Below, one piece after another: positions 33,103 through 42,021 of a DNA stretch of 43,545 nucleotides. A program made the position numbers and the translations under genes. The notes under the pieces were generated by a model. The model did no database searches, was not told the DNA's origin, and worked only from the letters and a program-made list of their open reading frames with translations. Source of the stretch: Acidobacteria bacterium 13_2_20CM_2_57_6 (GTDB lineage: Bacteria > Acidobacteriota > Terriglobia > Acidiferrales > UBA7541); contig MNEA01000016.1 in NCBI GenBank assembly GCA_001917435.1, positions 1 through 43,545 on the forward strand, written 5' to 3'. The first letter of the stretch is position 1, and each line of letters opens with the position of its first letter.

Positions 33103-33486
33103 TCAGTCGCCTGTTAGGAATCTGTACTGGGCCGCAGTGAGGGGAACGACGGAAAGCCGGCCTTGACGAACGAGCGGGGAATCAGCGAAGAGTTTGTTGG
33201 ATTTGATTTGCGCGAGGGAGACCGGCTTGGCGAGCGCCTTTCCTGCTTTGATTTCGACGGCGGGATCCTTGGAATTGGAGGTGTCGACGGAGACGACTAA
33301 GGCTGTGCCAACCGCGCTCTTGTGGTCGCCGGTTTCGTAAATGATCAGCCTGTCTCCAGGTTTCATTCCTCCAAGATTCCTCAAAGCTACGGGGTTGTGC
33401 ACGCCGTCCCACACCGTGGCTCTATCGCGCTGAAGATCGGCGAACGAGTATTCGGAAGGTTCAGTCTTGAGAAGATAGTCGGACAT
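33103..33486 (-). CDS. EVE-domain protein
   Basis: 127 residues from the ATG at 33486, with AAAGG 9-10 nt upstream (a GTG three codons earlier overlaps that site). The EVE/PUA-like signature is complete: YLLKTEPSEYSFADLQRDRA, VWDGVHNPVALRNLGGMKPG, DRLIIYETGDHKSAVGTALV. It is close to the THYN1-type subfamily, which binds modified bases in DNA or RNA. No restriction system is near, so a housekeeping RNA/DNA role is more likely than defence. Confidence 0.92.
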   Translation of the reverse strand: MSDYLLKTEPSEYSFADLQRDRATVWDGVHNPVALRNLGGMKPGDRLIIYETGDHKSAVGTALVVSVDTSNSKDPAVEIKAGKALAKPVSLAQIKSNKLFADSPLVRQGRLSVVPLTAAQYRFLTGD

Positions 33487-33540
33487 GAGTATCACCTTTC
33501 GTGTTTGAGTGGCGATTATTCTACACGGCCAGCAGTCAAG

Positions 33541-34131
33541 TTACTTCTTCTTCGTGGGCGTAAGCTGGCGAATCGATCGCCGATTCTGGGAATTCTCGAT
33601 GAGCAAGGAAAGTCGCCTGAGTTTCGTTTCTTCTTTTTTCGCGCTGATGACCCAATAGGTCGTCACCCTTTGGTACCAAGGAGGTTGCGAACGGAAGAAT
33701 TCCCAAGCGGCTTTGTTGGCGCGAAACTGTTTGGCTTGTTCGCGAGTAAATTGGGCGTTCTTGAATTGTTCGTAAGAGTAGATGGCCGACTTTTTTGAGT
33801 TGCGAGCGGCAAAAGCCTTGAGGCCGGCGGGATGCATCAACCTCTTTTTTGTTAGCTCTCGAACAAAATTGATGTTAATGGCGCTCCAGGTGCTGGTGGG
33901 CTTGCGCGGGGTGAAACGAATCATGTAGCTGGTTTCGTCGATGCTCTTTCGAACGCCGTCGATCCACCCAAAGCACAACGCAACTTGCACGGATTCGGGC
34001 CAGGTGATGCTGGGCTTCCCGGAAGCCTTTTTGTGAAAGCCGACGAATAGTTCCTGGAATTTGTCGCGGTGCGATTCGAACCAGGCACGAAACTCGGCGG
34101 GCGTGGGAAAAAACTGTGGCTTTGGCTCCAT
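33541..34131 (-). CDS. YdeI/OmpD-associated (OmdA)-family protein
   Basis: 196 residues. The YdeI/OmdA signature is visible: EFRAWFESHRDKFQELFVGFHKK, SITWPESVQVALCFGWIDGV, SYMIRFTPRKPTSTWSAININ and a middle ARNSKKSAIYSYEQ segment, followed by a helical C-terminus ending in Lys residues. Members have been linked to resistance against antimicrobial peptides or bacteriocins in enterobacteria, but the biochemical activity is not known. It lies 54 nt upstream of the EVE gene, on the same strand, and 48 nt after the DUF1851-like gene, so the three may form one transcript. Confidence 0.9.
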   Translation of the reverse strand: MEPKPQFFPTPAEFRAWFESHRDKFQELFVGFHKKASGKPSITWPESVQVALCFGWIDGVRKSIDETSYMIRFTPRKPTSTWSAININFVRELTKKRLMHPAGLKAFAARNSKKSAIYSYEQFKNAQFTREQAKQFRANKAAWEFFRSQPPWYQRVTTYWVISAKKEETKLRRLSLLIENSQNRRSIRQLTPTKKK

Positions 34132-34179
34132 ATCGCCTGCGTAAATTGACGCGGTCTCTCTTCCATCCTCAAGAAAATT

Positions 34180-34641
34180 TCATTTCTGGATCCGAAGCTG
34201 CACTTTGGAGCCGTCGGGGACCTGTGAGAGCTGTCGATTCAGGTCGCCGAGGAACGATACCTGCTCATAGAGACTGCCCACATATGCGTTGTTTGGAGTG
34301 CCCGCCTCAGCGAACACGATGGGTATCTTGAAGGCTATGCATTGATTCTGGTTTGGCTTCAGTCCATGTTCTCCTGCGGCTAGCTCATCTTTCTCTGCGA
34401 ACCATTGTTGTCTCTTTTCTTTGGTCTGCGCCAAATGCCGAAACTCCGTCTCGGACACCGCGATCTCGTTCATTTGACCGACCGCGATATCCAACTTGAA
34501 GATCTTTCCAGCCTCGTCGCCCAGAAACAAATCTCCAAAGGCGCTTCTGGCGACGAGCTCCAGAGGTTGAGGGCATAGCCATCGCCACTCCCTCAAGAGA
34601 CGGTTTACATCAAGATGGTCAACAAGGAAGTAGTCGGCCAT
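34180..34641 (-). CDS. DUF1851/Tdi1-like protein (putative immunity-type)
   Basis: 153 residues from the ATG at 34641; the frame can be extended 38 codons with no recognisable sequence. The core shows an SMI1/GAD-like then DUF1851-like pattern: WLCPQPLELVARSAFGDLFL, GKIFKLDIAVGQMNEIAVSE, ending with TPNNAYVGSLYEQVSFLGDL. Related proteins are immunity factors of type VI or other toxins, or stand-alone orphans. No toxin gene is adjacent, so an immunity role is not supported here. Confidence 0.65.
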   Translation of the reverse strand: MADYFLVDHLDVNRLLREWRWLCPQPLELVARSAFGDLFLGDEAGKIFKLDIAVGQMNEIAVSETEFRHLAQTKEKRQQWFAEKDELAAGEHGLKPNQNQCIAFKIPIVFAEAGTPNNAYVGSLYEQVSFLGDLNRQLSQVPDGSKVQLRIQK

Positions 34642-34999
34642 AAGCTCACATTTCAACCCAAAGGGCCCCGAACGCGCCACAGAATTTAGTTTGCCGCTAC
34701 GTGTGCAGAAACGGCATGACGCTAAGGGGTGGTGGTCATGGGGTTTCGCCGACAAACGATAGGCGGATGGGGAGTTATGAGCAAGGGGCGAAACACGCGC
34801 GGGCTCAGGCCGACAGCCCGGTTAGATGAGCGTAGGTATCTCGATTAGCTACCCGCAAATTCCATTGAGCTCAACAGTAGAAGACCTGATTGACTTCGGG
34901 CACGCAAGGGGATTATTTTCTCCGCCTCGAAAAAGCCCACCGGCCGCGTCCTGATTTCGCGCCGCCAGCCTGCGGCCGAGACTCCCAGGAGGAAATAAA
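34642..34999. other. Divergent intergenic region with strong amidase ribosome binding site
   Basis: No coding region supported. AGGAGG lies 8 nt before the amidase ATG at 35000. I could not pick a convincing promoter for either direction. Confidence 0.4.
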
Positions 35000-36702
35000 A
35001 TGAACATTCCCGTAATCCGTATTTTACTGCTCGCAGCTCTGCTGGCGCCGGCCTCTACGTTCGGACAGAGCGCAACACCAACATCCATACCCACGCAGCA
35101 CAACGAAGCTACTGTGGCTCAACTTCAGGCAGAGATGGCCTCCGGCTCGCTCACCTCGGAGCAACTGACCCAGGAATACATCAACCGCATCCTCGCCCTG
35201 GACCAGAACGGCCCGGGGGTGAATTCGGTGATTGAGCTCAACCCGGACGCCTTGGTCATGGCCCGCAATGCAGACGCGCTGCGCAGGCGCGGCGTGGTTC
35301 TGGGGCCTTTGCACGGCATCCCGGTGCTGCTCAAGGACAACATCGACACTGGCGACAAGATGCAGACCAGCGCGGGATCGTTGGCGCTCGTGGGCACGCC
35401 TGCATTGCGGGATTCCACGGTGGCGGCGAATCTTCGCGCTGGCGGTGCGGTGATCTTAGGCAAGACCAACCTGTCGGAGTGGGCGAACTTCCGATCCTTC
35501 GAATCGATCAGTGGCTGGTCCGGCCGCGGGGGGCAGACTCACAATCCCTACGGTATCGATCGCAACCCCTGCGGTTCCAGCTCCGGATCGGGGGCAGCGG
35601 TGTCGGCGAACTTCGCGGCGGTTTCGTTTGGCAGCGAGACGGATGGCAGTACGGACGAACGGTGGCTGATGCGGCGGCGGCGCTGAGCGTCATTGAGAGC
35701 CGCACTTTCGACGGGCGTGACCCGGCGACCGGCGGCGTTCCGCTGGGGTGGCAGGGAACGGGCAAGACGCGTCCTACGAACATCCCCACCGACTATACGA
35801 AGTTCGTGAACCCACACGGGCTGCAAGGAGCTAAGCTTGGCGTGACGCGCGTAGGGTTAGGAGGATTCGACCCAAATGTCCCGACACCGCAACCGGTGCT
35901 GGACGCGTTCGAAGAAGCCGTGCAGGCCCTTCAAAACGCAGGCGCGACCGTAATAGATCTGGATGCCGCGGGCTTCAACTTCGCATCGGCGGACGGCGAG
36001 TTCCTGGTACTACTTTTCGAATTCCGCAACGACGTGGCGGCGTATTTCGGCACGCGCGTCGGCGTGCCGGTGGCGGGCGGGACGCTGCAGACCGCCATCA
36101 ACTTCAACAACGCCCATGCGGACGTCGAGATGCCGTTCTTCAACCAGGACCTTTGGGATTTGGCCAATTCGCTGGCGCCCGGTCCGGATGACCCGCAGCC
36201 CGTGTTCGGGGGATTGACTTACAACCAGGCACTCGCCATTGATCACCTCGCGGGTGTGAACGGCATTGACGCGGCGATCGCACAATTCAATCTGGACGCA
36301 GTCGTGTCAGCGACGGACAACCCGGCGTGGGCCACGGACCTGCTTTACGGCGACCACTTCATCTTTGGGACGTCGGGGTTGGCGGCGGGGCCCGGATACC
36401 CGATTGTGCAGGTGCCCGCGGGCTTTCCTAAGCTGTGCGCGTCAACTACGCAGCCGACGAACTGCACGCAATATGGTGTTCCGCTGGGGATCAGCTTCTT
36501 CGGGACGGCGTTCAGTGAACCCACACTGATCAAGCTGGCATCGGGCTTCGAGGCGGCGACACAGGTGCGCGCTCACAACCTGCCGACGTTCTCAGCGACG
36601 GCGCCATCGACGAATGTCCAGGGCACGACGCTCACGGTTCCGCACCGGCATGCCGCGCCGCCAGCAAGTGCGAATGCCAAGAAGATGCCTCACCACCTGT
36701 AG
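35000..36702 (+). pseudogene. Secreted amidase-signature protein broken by an internal out-of-frame deletion
   Basis: The first frame (35000-35686) encodes a signal peptide (MNIPVIRILLLAALLAPAS) and the amidase core: the catalytic Lys in GIPVLLKDNIDTGDKM, the cis-Ser in PCGSSSGSGAAVSANF, and the nucleophile Ser in FGSETDGS. Directly after DGS it turns into TDERWLMRRRR and stops. The continuation is in the +2 frame, where GRTVADAAAALSVIESRTFD begins at about 35653 and runs to 36702. Family members have about 35-40 residues between DGS and RTVADAA (PA..GVVGIKP and GP blocks) that are missing here, so roughly 110 nt were lost out of frame. Intact homologues hydrolyse amides in the periplasm. The AGGAGG site and the terminator remain. 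Confidence 0.85.
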
Positions 36703-36734
36703 TCAATTCTCATGATGCGCGGTTATGTGCTTGG

Positions 36735-36763
36735 GGCGTCTGCCGCGGGCGGGCGCCTTTTTC
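36735..36763 (+). terminator. Rho-independent terminator of the amidase gene
   Basis: GGCGTCTGCC and GGCGGGCGCC pair over 10 bp (two G-T wobbles) around a 3-nt loop (GCG), followed by TTTTTCTT. It lies 33 nt after the amidase stop and in the gap to the convergent FAD oxidoreductase gene. Confidence 0.75.
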
Positions 36764-36784
36764 TTGCGACAGGGAAGAGTGGAA

Positions 36785-38374
36785 TCAGCGGAGGTCGCGG
36801 ATGATTTCGCGGGCGGCGTTGGCGCCGCTTGCGCCGCTGAGGCCGTTGCCAGGATGCGTGCCGGAGCCGCACAGAAATAGGCCACGGATGGGCGTTTTGT
36901 AGCGCGCCCAATCGAGAACGGGACGCATGGTGAAGATCTGATCGAGAGCAAGCTCGCCATGGAAAATGTGGCCGCCAGTGAAACTGTAGGAGGTTTCCAG
37001 ATCCTTGGGCGTGATGACCTGCATGCCTTCGACCAGGCTGGGGAGATCCGGCGCATAGTTGGAAAGAGTTCTGATGACGACCGCACCGAGTTCCCGGCGA
37101 CAGAGGTCCCAATCCCCGTCCCTCAGTTTATACGGCGCAAATTGCACGCAGGCGGAGAGGATGTGCTTGCCTTCGGGCGCGAGTTCGGGATCGAGAATCG
37201 TGGGGATGCAGACGTCGAGATAGGGCGCTGGAGAAAATTCGCCGTACTTGGAAGCGTCAAAGGCGCGCTCGAGATAATCGATTTCCGGACCGATGTGAAT
37301 GCGGCCGGAGAGCGCTTCCAGAAAACCCTCGGTTGGATCAAGCGCGGAGAAAGTGGGAAGGCCACCGAGAGCGAGATTGACTTTGGCGACAGTGCCATTC
37401 GAACGGAAATTCTTGATGCGATTGGCGAACGTCGGATCGAGCTGGGACGGATCGAGGAGATGGAAGAAGGTGCGCTTGGGATCCAAGCCGGAGGCGACCG
37501 CGTCGACGGCGATCTCTTCGCCGCTGGTGAGCACGACGCCAGCAACGGCGCCGTCCTTGATGCGAATGTGCTGGACTTCGGCATCGATGCGAATTTCCGC
37601 GCCAGCCTGCTTTGCCGATTCGGCAAGAGCCCGCGTGAAGCTGCCGAGCCCGCCGCGAGGAAAGGAAGCGGTGCCCACGGGGTGCGTATCGCAAGCGGCA
37701 CGGAGAAGAAGAACAGCCGTGGAACCCGCGGACCAGGGACCGAGGGCCGTGCCGAAAATGCCGCGGGCGGCGATGACGGCGCGAATAAGCTCGGTTTCGA
37801 AGAATTCGGAAACGAAGTCCGCAACGGCCATGGGAGCCCAGCGAAGAAGATCGAAGATGCCCTTCTTGCCCAGCATGCGCACGTTGCGGCCGGTCTTGAG
37901 CAGTGTCCAGAGTTCTTCGGGCGTGGGCTTGTCAATCGCGGGCGGGGTAATGGAAACAAGCTGGTCGAGAACTCCGGTGAGATGATCGAGAGCGTCGGCA
38001 AATTCCATGTACTTGGCGGAATCGCGTTCGGAAATATTCGCGATGCCGCGAGCGGTCCTGGCGTTATCGTTCCAAAAAAGAAGCGAGCCTCCGTCGGGCT
38101 TGGGAGCGAAGACGCGCGGAGCGGGATAAAGGATTTCGCACGCAAATTTATCGAGCTCCATGTCGCGCGCGATCTCCGTGCGAAGCGGGCCGAGAGTGTG
38201 CGCGAGAGTCGAGGTTTTGAAGCCGGGATAGAATTCTTCCGTGATAGCGCCGCCGCCAACCATTTCGCGGCGTTCGAGGACGAGGGGCTTGAAGCCGCCC
38301 TTGGCAAGATAAAAAGCGGTGATGAGAGCGTTGTGCCCGCCGCCGATGAGAACTACACGCTGTCCGAGGGGCAT
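36785..38374 (-). CDS. FAD-dependent oxidoreductase (phytoene-desaturase/PYROXD2-like), copy 2
   Basis: 529 residues from the ATG at 38374, 2 nt after the upstream gene's stop; the frame extends further but only into that gene. The dinucleotide-binding fold is RVVLIGGGHNALITAFYLAK, followed by VLERREMVGGGAITEEFYPG. Middle elements include FPRGGLGSFTRALAESAKQA and VASGLDPKRTFFHLL, and the C-terminal FAD-contact motif is LFLCGSGTHPGNGLSGASG. It is homologous over its length to the next gene, so the two arose by duplication. The family includes carotenoid desaturases and uncharacterised oxidoreductases; no carotenoid gene is present, so the substrate is open. Confidence 0.9.
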   Translation of the reverse strand: MPLGQRVVLIGGGHNALITAFYLAKGGFKPLVLERREMVGGGAITEEFYPGFKTSTLAHTLGPLRTEIARDMELDKFACEILYPAPRVFAPKPDGGSLLFWNDNARTARGIANISERDSAKYMEFADALDHLTGVLDQLVSITPPAIDKPTPEELWTLLKTGRNVRMLGKKGIFDLLRWAPMAVADFVSEFFETELIRAVIAARGIFGTALGPWSAGSTAVLLLRAACDTHPVGTASFPRGGLGSFTRALAESAKQAGAEIRIDAEVQHIRIKDGAVAGVVLTSGEEIAVDAVASGLDPKRTFFHLLDPSQLDPTFANRIKNFRSNGTVAKVNLALGGLPTFSALDPTEGFLEALSGRIHIGPEIDYLERAFDASKYGEFSPAPYLDVCIPTILDPELAPEGKHILSACVQFAPYKLRDGDWDLCRRELGAVVIRTLSNYAPDLPSLVEGMQVITPKDLETSYSFTGGHIFHGELALDQIFTMRPVLDWARYKTPIRGLFLCGSGTHPGNGLSGASGANAAREIIRDLR

Positions 38375-38376
38375 GG

Positions 38377-40029
38377 TCAGTTGGCCGCCTTCGACGCGGC
38401 CGCCGTTGAGCGGGAAGGACCAGACTTTGCCCGGCGCGCCAGCGAAGCAAGCGACCATTCCTTCAAGATGACCTGGCTGGCGAGCCGGCCGTTGGCTCCC
38501 ATGATGCCTCCGCCCGGGTGAGTGGCGGAACCGCACATATAAAGGTTGCGAATGGGCGTGCGGTAGTAGGCCCATCCGGCGACGGGGCGGAGAAAGAAAA
38601 GCTGTTCGAGAGAAAGTTCACCCTGGAAAATGTTGCCCTGCGTAAGACCGAATTCGCGCTCGAGATCAAGCGGGGTGAGAATCTGGCGGCCGACGACGAT
38701 GTCTTTGATGTTGGGCGCGTACTCGGCGATGGTGTTGATGACGTTGTCGCCGAAAGCTTCTTTTTGATCGTCCCAGGTGCCTTCGACAAGCTTGTACGGC
38801 GCGTATTGCACGAAGCAGGAGAGAACGTGTTTACCGGGAGGCGCGACGCTGGGATCGGTGAGGCTGGGAATGACCATATCAATGTACGGGCGGCGCGAGT
38901 AGTGCCCGTATTTGGCGTCGTCGTAGGCGCGCTCCATGTACTCCATGCTGGGAGAAATGGAGATGGCGCCGCGAAGATGAGCGCCCGGACCGGGGAGGCA
39001 TTTGAAATTGGGAAGCGCGTCGAGTGCGAGATTGACTTTTCCGGAAGAGCCGCAAAATTTGTAGCGGCGGACGCCTTCCAGGAAATCGGCGGGCAATTCG
39101 CTGGGTTCGAGGAATTTTTCGAAGGTGAGATGCGGGTCGACGCTGGAGGAAACAATGTGGGCGGAGAGTTCTTCGCCATCCTGAAGGGCAACGCCGCAGG
39201 CGCGGCCGTTCTTGGTGAGAATTTTGCCGACAGGCGCTTTGGTGCGAATCTCAACGCCAGCTTCGCGGGCGGCGTCGGCAATGGCGTTTGAAATGGCGCC
39301 TGTGCCGCCGCGGCTGAAGCCCCACGAACGAAACGCCCCGTCGATTTCTCCCATGTAATGGTGGAGGAGAACGTAGGCAGTGCCGGGCGAGCGAATGCCG
39401 AGGAACGTGCCTATGATTCCGGAAGCGGACATCGTCGCCTTGAGGACGTCGGTTTCAAACCACTGGTCGAGAAAATCGGCGGAGCTCATGGTCATGAGTT
39501 GGACGAGAGTGTAGCGTTCGTCGGAAGAAAGTTCGCGGAAACGCTGGAGCAAGAAATGGAGCTGCTTGAGATCTTTGGGATTGAGCGTCGTGGGATCGGG
39601 AGGAACCATCGAGAGCAGGGGCTTCACGAAGCGGCACATGGGAGTCATCATCTTGGAGAATTCGTCGTAGGCTTCGGCGTCAATGCGGGAATGACGGCGA
39701 ATGTCGCGGACGGATTTGGCGTGGTCGTTTACGCGCCAGAGGTAATCGCCGCTAGGCATGGGAGAGAACGTGCCGTCGAGCGGAAGAATTTCCAGGCCGT
39801 GGCGAGGAAGGTCGAGTTCACGAATGATTTCGGGACGAAGGAGCGAGACAACGTAGGAACATTCGGAGAAAAGAAAACCGGGGAAGATTTCCTCGGTGAC
39901 GGCGGCGCCGCCAAGAACGTGGCGGCGTTCCAGGACCACGACCTTGTTCCCCGCCTTGGCAAGGTACGCAGCGTTGACGAGGCCGTTGTGGCCGCCGCCG
40001 ATGACGATAACGTCGTAGTGCTGCCCCAT
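38377..40029 (-). CDS. FAD-dependent oxidoreductase (phytoene-desaturase/PYROXD2-like), copy 1
   Basis: 550 residues. The Rossmann motif is DVIVIGGGHNGLVNAAYLAK, then VVVLERRHVLGGAAVTEEIF and FSRGGTGAISNAIADAAREA. The C-terminal FAD motif is LYMCGSATHPGGGIMGANG. A ~20-residue Ser/Ala-rich tail follows (KSGPSRSTAAASKAAN) that the downstream copy lacks. Only 2 nt separate its stop from the ATG of the second copy, so they are translationally coupled and could form a heterodimer. Intact homologues of PYROXD2 are poorly characterised. Confidence 0.9.
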   Translation of the reverse strand: MGQHYDVIVIGGGHNGLVNAAYLAKAGNKVVVLERRHVLGGAAVTEEIFPGFLFSECSYVVSLLRPEIIRELDLPRHGLEILPLDGTFSPMPSGDYLWRVNDHAKSVRDIRRHSRIDAEAYDEFSKMMTPMCRFVKPLLSMVPPDPTTLNPKDLKQLHFLLQRFRELSSDERYTLVQLMTMSSADFLDQWFETDVLKATMSASGIIGTFLGIRSPGTAYVLLHHYMGEIDGAFRSWGFSRGGTGAISNAIADAAREAGVEIRTKAPVGKILTKNGRACGVALQDGEELSAHIVSSSVDPHLTFEKFLEPSELPADFLEGVRRYKFCGSSGKVNLALDALPNFKCLPGPGAHLRGAISISPSMEYMERAYDDAKYGHYSRRPYIDMVIPSLTDPSVAPPGKHVLSCFVQYAPYKLVEGTWDDQKEAFGDNVINTIAEYAPNIKDIVVGRQILTPLDLEREFGLTQGNIFQGELSLEQLFFLRPVAGWAYYRTPIRNLYMCGSATHPGGGIMGANGRLASQVILKEWSLASLARRAKSGPSRSTAAASKAAN

Positions 40030-40144
40030 TCGACATGACTCCGGTATGTCTCAAAGAAAGATTAGCAGCGGGAAGCAGGAACGGGCCATTTTACTGACAC
40101 CGGCGATGAGGCACAAGTCTTGCGGGGTTGGTTTGCTGTGGCGG

Positions 40145-41206
40145 CTATTTTTTCGGCGAACCGTTGGATAGGAATTGGACTGTAACCCTAAGTCCGATCG
40201 GCAATTGTTGCGTGGTGTCTTTCAGATCGATCACAGCTTCGAGAATGTCCCGGTCGCTCTTGTCAGATGGATCGCCGGTGGAGATGCTCTTCCTGCCCAT
40301 CATTGCAGAAATTCTGGCGACGGACCCATTGAGCCTCTTTCCGTCAAGGGCATCTGCCTGGATAACCACACTTTGTCCGACCGAAACCTTGTCCACGTCC
40401 CGCTCGTCTATTTCCGCCTTAATGTGGCGCGAAGAAGTATCCGCAAGGCTGAACAATGGGCGGGGAGTGACCGTGCTAAAAGACTCACCGCGCCTGGCGT
40501 AGACCCGCAATACGGTTCCATCGATTGGAGAGACGATTGCGCACTTCCCGATGCGTTCCTGGGCTGTGCGAACGCGACCCTCTGCGGCTTGCACCTCCGC
40601 ATCCGCTCGGGCCTTGTCTTCTTCTAACGGAGGCGCGGCAAGCAGCTCCTCAGTTCGAACAGCGGCTTGCAGATTAGCATCCGCGACTCCGAGATCACGG
40701 ACAGCTTGCTCATAAGTGGCTCGGGACACTTGCTCTCTTTGAAAAAGAGCGCGCTGCATCTCCATTCGCGACTTAGCTTCTTCAAATGTCGCGCGGGCGG
40801 CGGCCGTCTTTTCAATTGCTATTTTTTTCTCCTCGTCGCGCGCACCGCGCAGAAGCCGGGTTCTTGTCTGGCGGGCGCCATCCGCTTCGGCCATCGCAGT
40901 TTGTAAACTCGCTTGCAAATCATCACAGGCGATCTCACCAAGTAACGTTCCTCTTCTTACGAACTGATCTTCTTTCACGTAGACGGCCTTCAGGATGCCA
41001 TCCGCGGCCGCCCCTACCTGCGTGGTTTCCGAAGCCCCCTCGACCCTTCCGGGGGAGGCAAACGCAACAGTCGCACCAGCAGCATCGGAAGGTATCCCGC
41101 GCGCCTGCACCGAACTCTTGTTCCGCGTACTTCCCAAGAACGCGACGATCAGGATGACCAAGAAAATCGCGGACCCACCGATAACCCATCTGCTGCGGGC
41201 CGTCAT
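40145..41206 (-). CDS. HlyD/DevB-like membrane fusion protein
   Basis: 353 residues. A single N-terminal membrane anchor (WVIGGSAIFLVILIVAFLGS) leads into a lipoyl-like half motif (AADGILKAVYVKEDQFVRRG TLLGEI region). A long helical hairpin follows (~85-200, with ATFEEAKSRMEMQRALFQRE), then the second lipoyl half (CAIVSPIDGTVLRVYARRGE) and a beta-barrel domain (VDKVSVGQSVVIQADALDGK). This is the periplasmic adaptor of an ABC exporter. Its ATG overlaps the ATPase gene's stop (ATGA), and it is the last gene of the operon. DevB-type adaptors work with a TolC-like outer-membrane channel, which is not in the window. Confidence 0.9.
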   Translation of the reverse strand: MTARSRWVIGGSAIFLVILIVAFLGSTRNKSSVQARGIPSDAAGATVAFASPGRVEGASETTQVGAAADGILKAVYVKEDQFVRRGTLLGEIACDDLQASLQTAMAEADGARQTRTRLLRGARDEEKKIAIEKTAAARATFEEAKSRMEMQRALFQREQVSRATYEQAVRDLGVADANLQAAVRTEELLAAPPLEEDKARADAEVQAAEGRVRTAQERIGKCAIVSPIDGTVLRVYARRGESFSTVTPRPLFSLADTSSRHIKAEIDERDVDKVSVGQSVVIQADALDGKRLNGSVARISAMMGRKSISTGDPSDKSDRDILEAVIDLKDTTQQLPIGLRVTVQFLSNGSPKK

Positions 41207-42021
41207 AGATCATTCTCCTTTTGCTCTATTTCGCCATCACATAGAGTGATAGTGCGATCGGCGAATTCCCGCCAGCGTGGATCGTGACTCACGACCACCA
41301 CGGTTCTTCCATATTCATCAACTTGATTGCGAAGAATTTGACAGATATTCCTTCCGGCCTGAGCGTCCAGAGATGCCGTGGGTTCATCGGCAAGAAGAAT
41401 CGGAGGATCCCCCGCAAGGGCTCTTGCCACTGCGACTCGCTGCCTTTCTCCCGGACTGAGCTCATTCGGCTCTTGATGGGATTTATCACCCAGGCCGAAT
41501 TTGTCGAGGAGTTCCTGCGCCATTTCCAATCGCTGCGATTGCTTCGGGTCGCGAAGTTCGAAACCAAGCGCAACGTTGTCGATCGCCGAGAGTGAGTGGA
41601 AGAGGCGGAACGCCTGAAACACAAAGCCGATTTTCTTCTGGCGAATCGCAGTCTTCTCCGTTTCGCTTAGCTGGTTCACCAGGACATCATCCACGAACAC
41701 GGAGCCTTGGTCGGGTGACAGCAAGCAGCCAAGCATGGACAGCAACGTTGTCTTCCCGCTCCCTGAAGGTCCCATGACCAAAGAAAAAGTGCCGCGCTTG
41801 AACATGACTGAAACGCCGCGCAATGGGCAAACCCGCGCACCCCCTTCGCCGAATGAGACCGTCGCACGCTCAACGCCCAGAAATCGACTGGAAGTTCCCT
41901 CGTGGACACTGAGATCGGGTTCTACTTCCGTCTTGACGGCTGACGCCGCAGAATAATGCGACCTCGAGGCAAGTTCCGAGGCATCCTCACAAACGGTATT
42001 CGTGAGACGACTTTTAGGCAC
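41203..42021 (-). CDS. ABC exporter ATP-binding protein (DevA/MacB-like)
   Basis: 272 residues from the GTG at 42021, preceded by GGGGAGGG and overlapping the permease stop by 8 nt; a start at 42069 would overlap it by 56 nt. A ~50-residue N-terminal extension precedes the ATPase. Walker A is GPSGSGKTT, the Q-loop is VFQAFRLF, the signature is LSPGERQRVAVARALA, Walker B is ILLADEPTASLD and the switch His is in VVVVSHDPRW. The LolD/MacB/DevA group forms exporters with FtsX-type permeases. The downstream gene starts inside its stop codon (ATGA). Confidence 0.92.
   Translation of the reverse strand: MPKSRLTNTVCEDASELASRSHYSAASAVKTEVEPDLSVHEGTSSRFLGVERATVSFGEGGARVCPLRGVSVMFKRGTFSLVMGPSGSGKTTLLSMLGCLLSPDQGSVFVDDVLVNQLSETEKTAIRQKKIGFVFQAFRLFHSLSAIDNVALGFELRDPKQSQRLEMAQELLDKFGLGDKSHQEPNELSPGERQRVAVARALAGDPPILLADEPTASLDAQAGRNICQILRNQVDEYGRTVVVVSHDPRWREFADRTITLCDGEIEQKENDL

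Noticed and set aside
33103..33486. EVE-domain gene as part of a modification-dependent defence island
   Set aside because: No McrB-like, nuclease or methyltransferase gene is nearby; the single-domain THYN1-like form is usually a housekeeping protein.
36959..39291. Long plus-strand frames (520 and 257 codons) opposite the two FAD oxidoreductase genes
   Set aside because: Antisense shadows created by GC-rich codon use; the minus-strand genes have complete FAD motifs and coupled starts.
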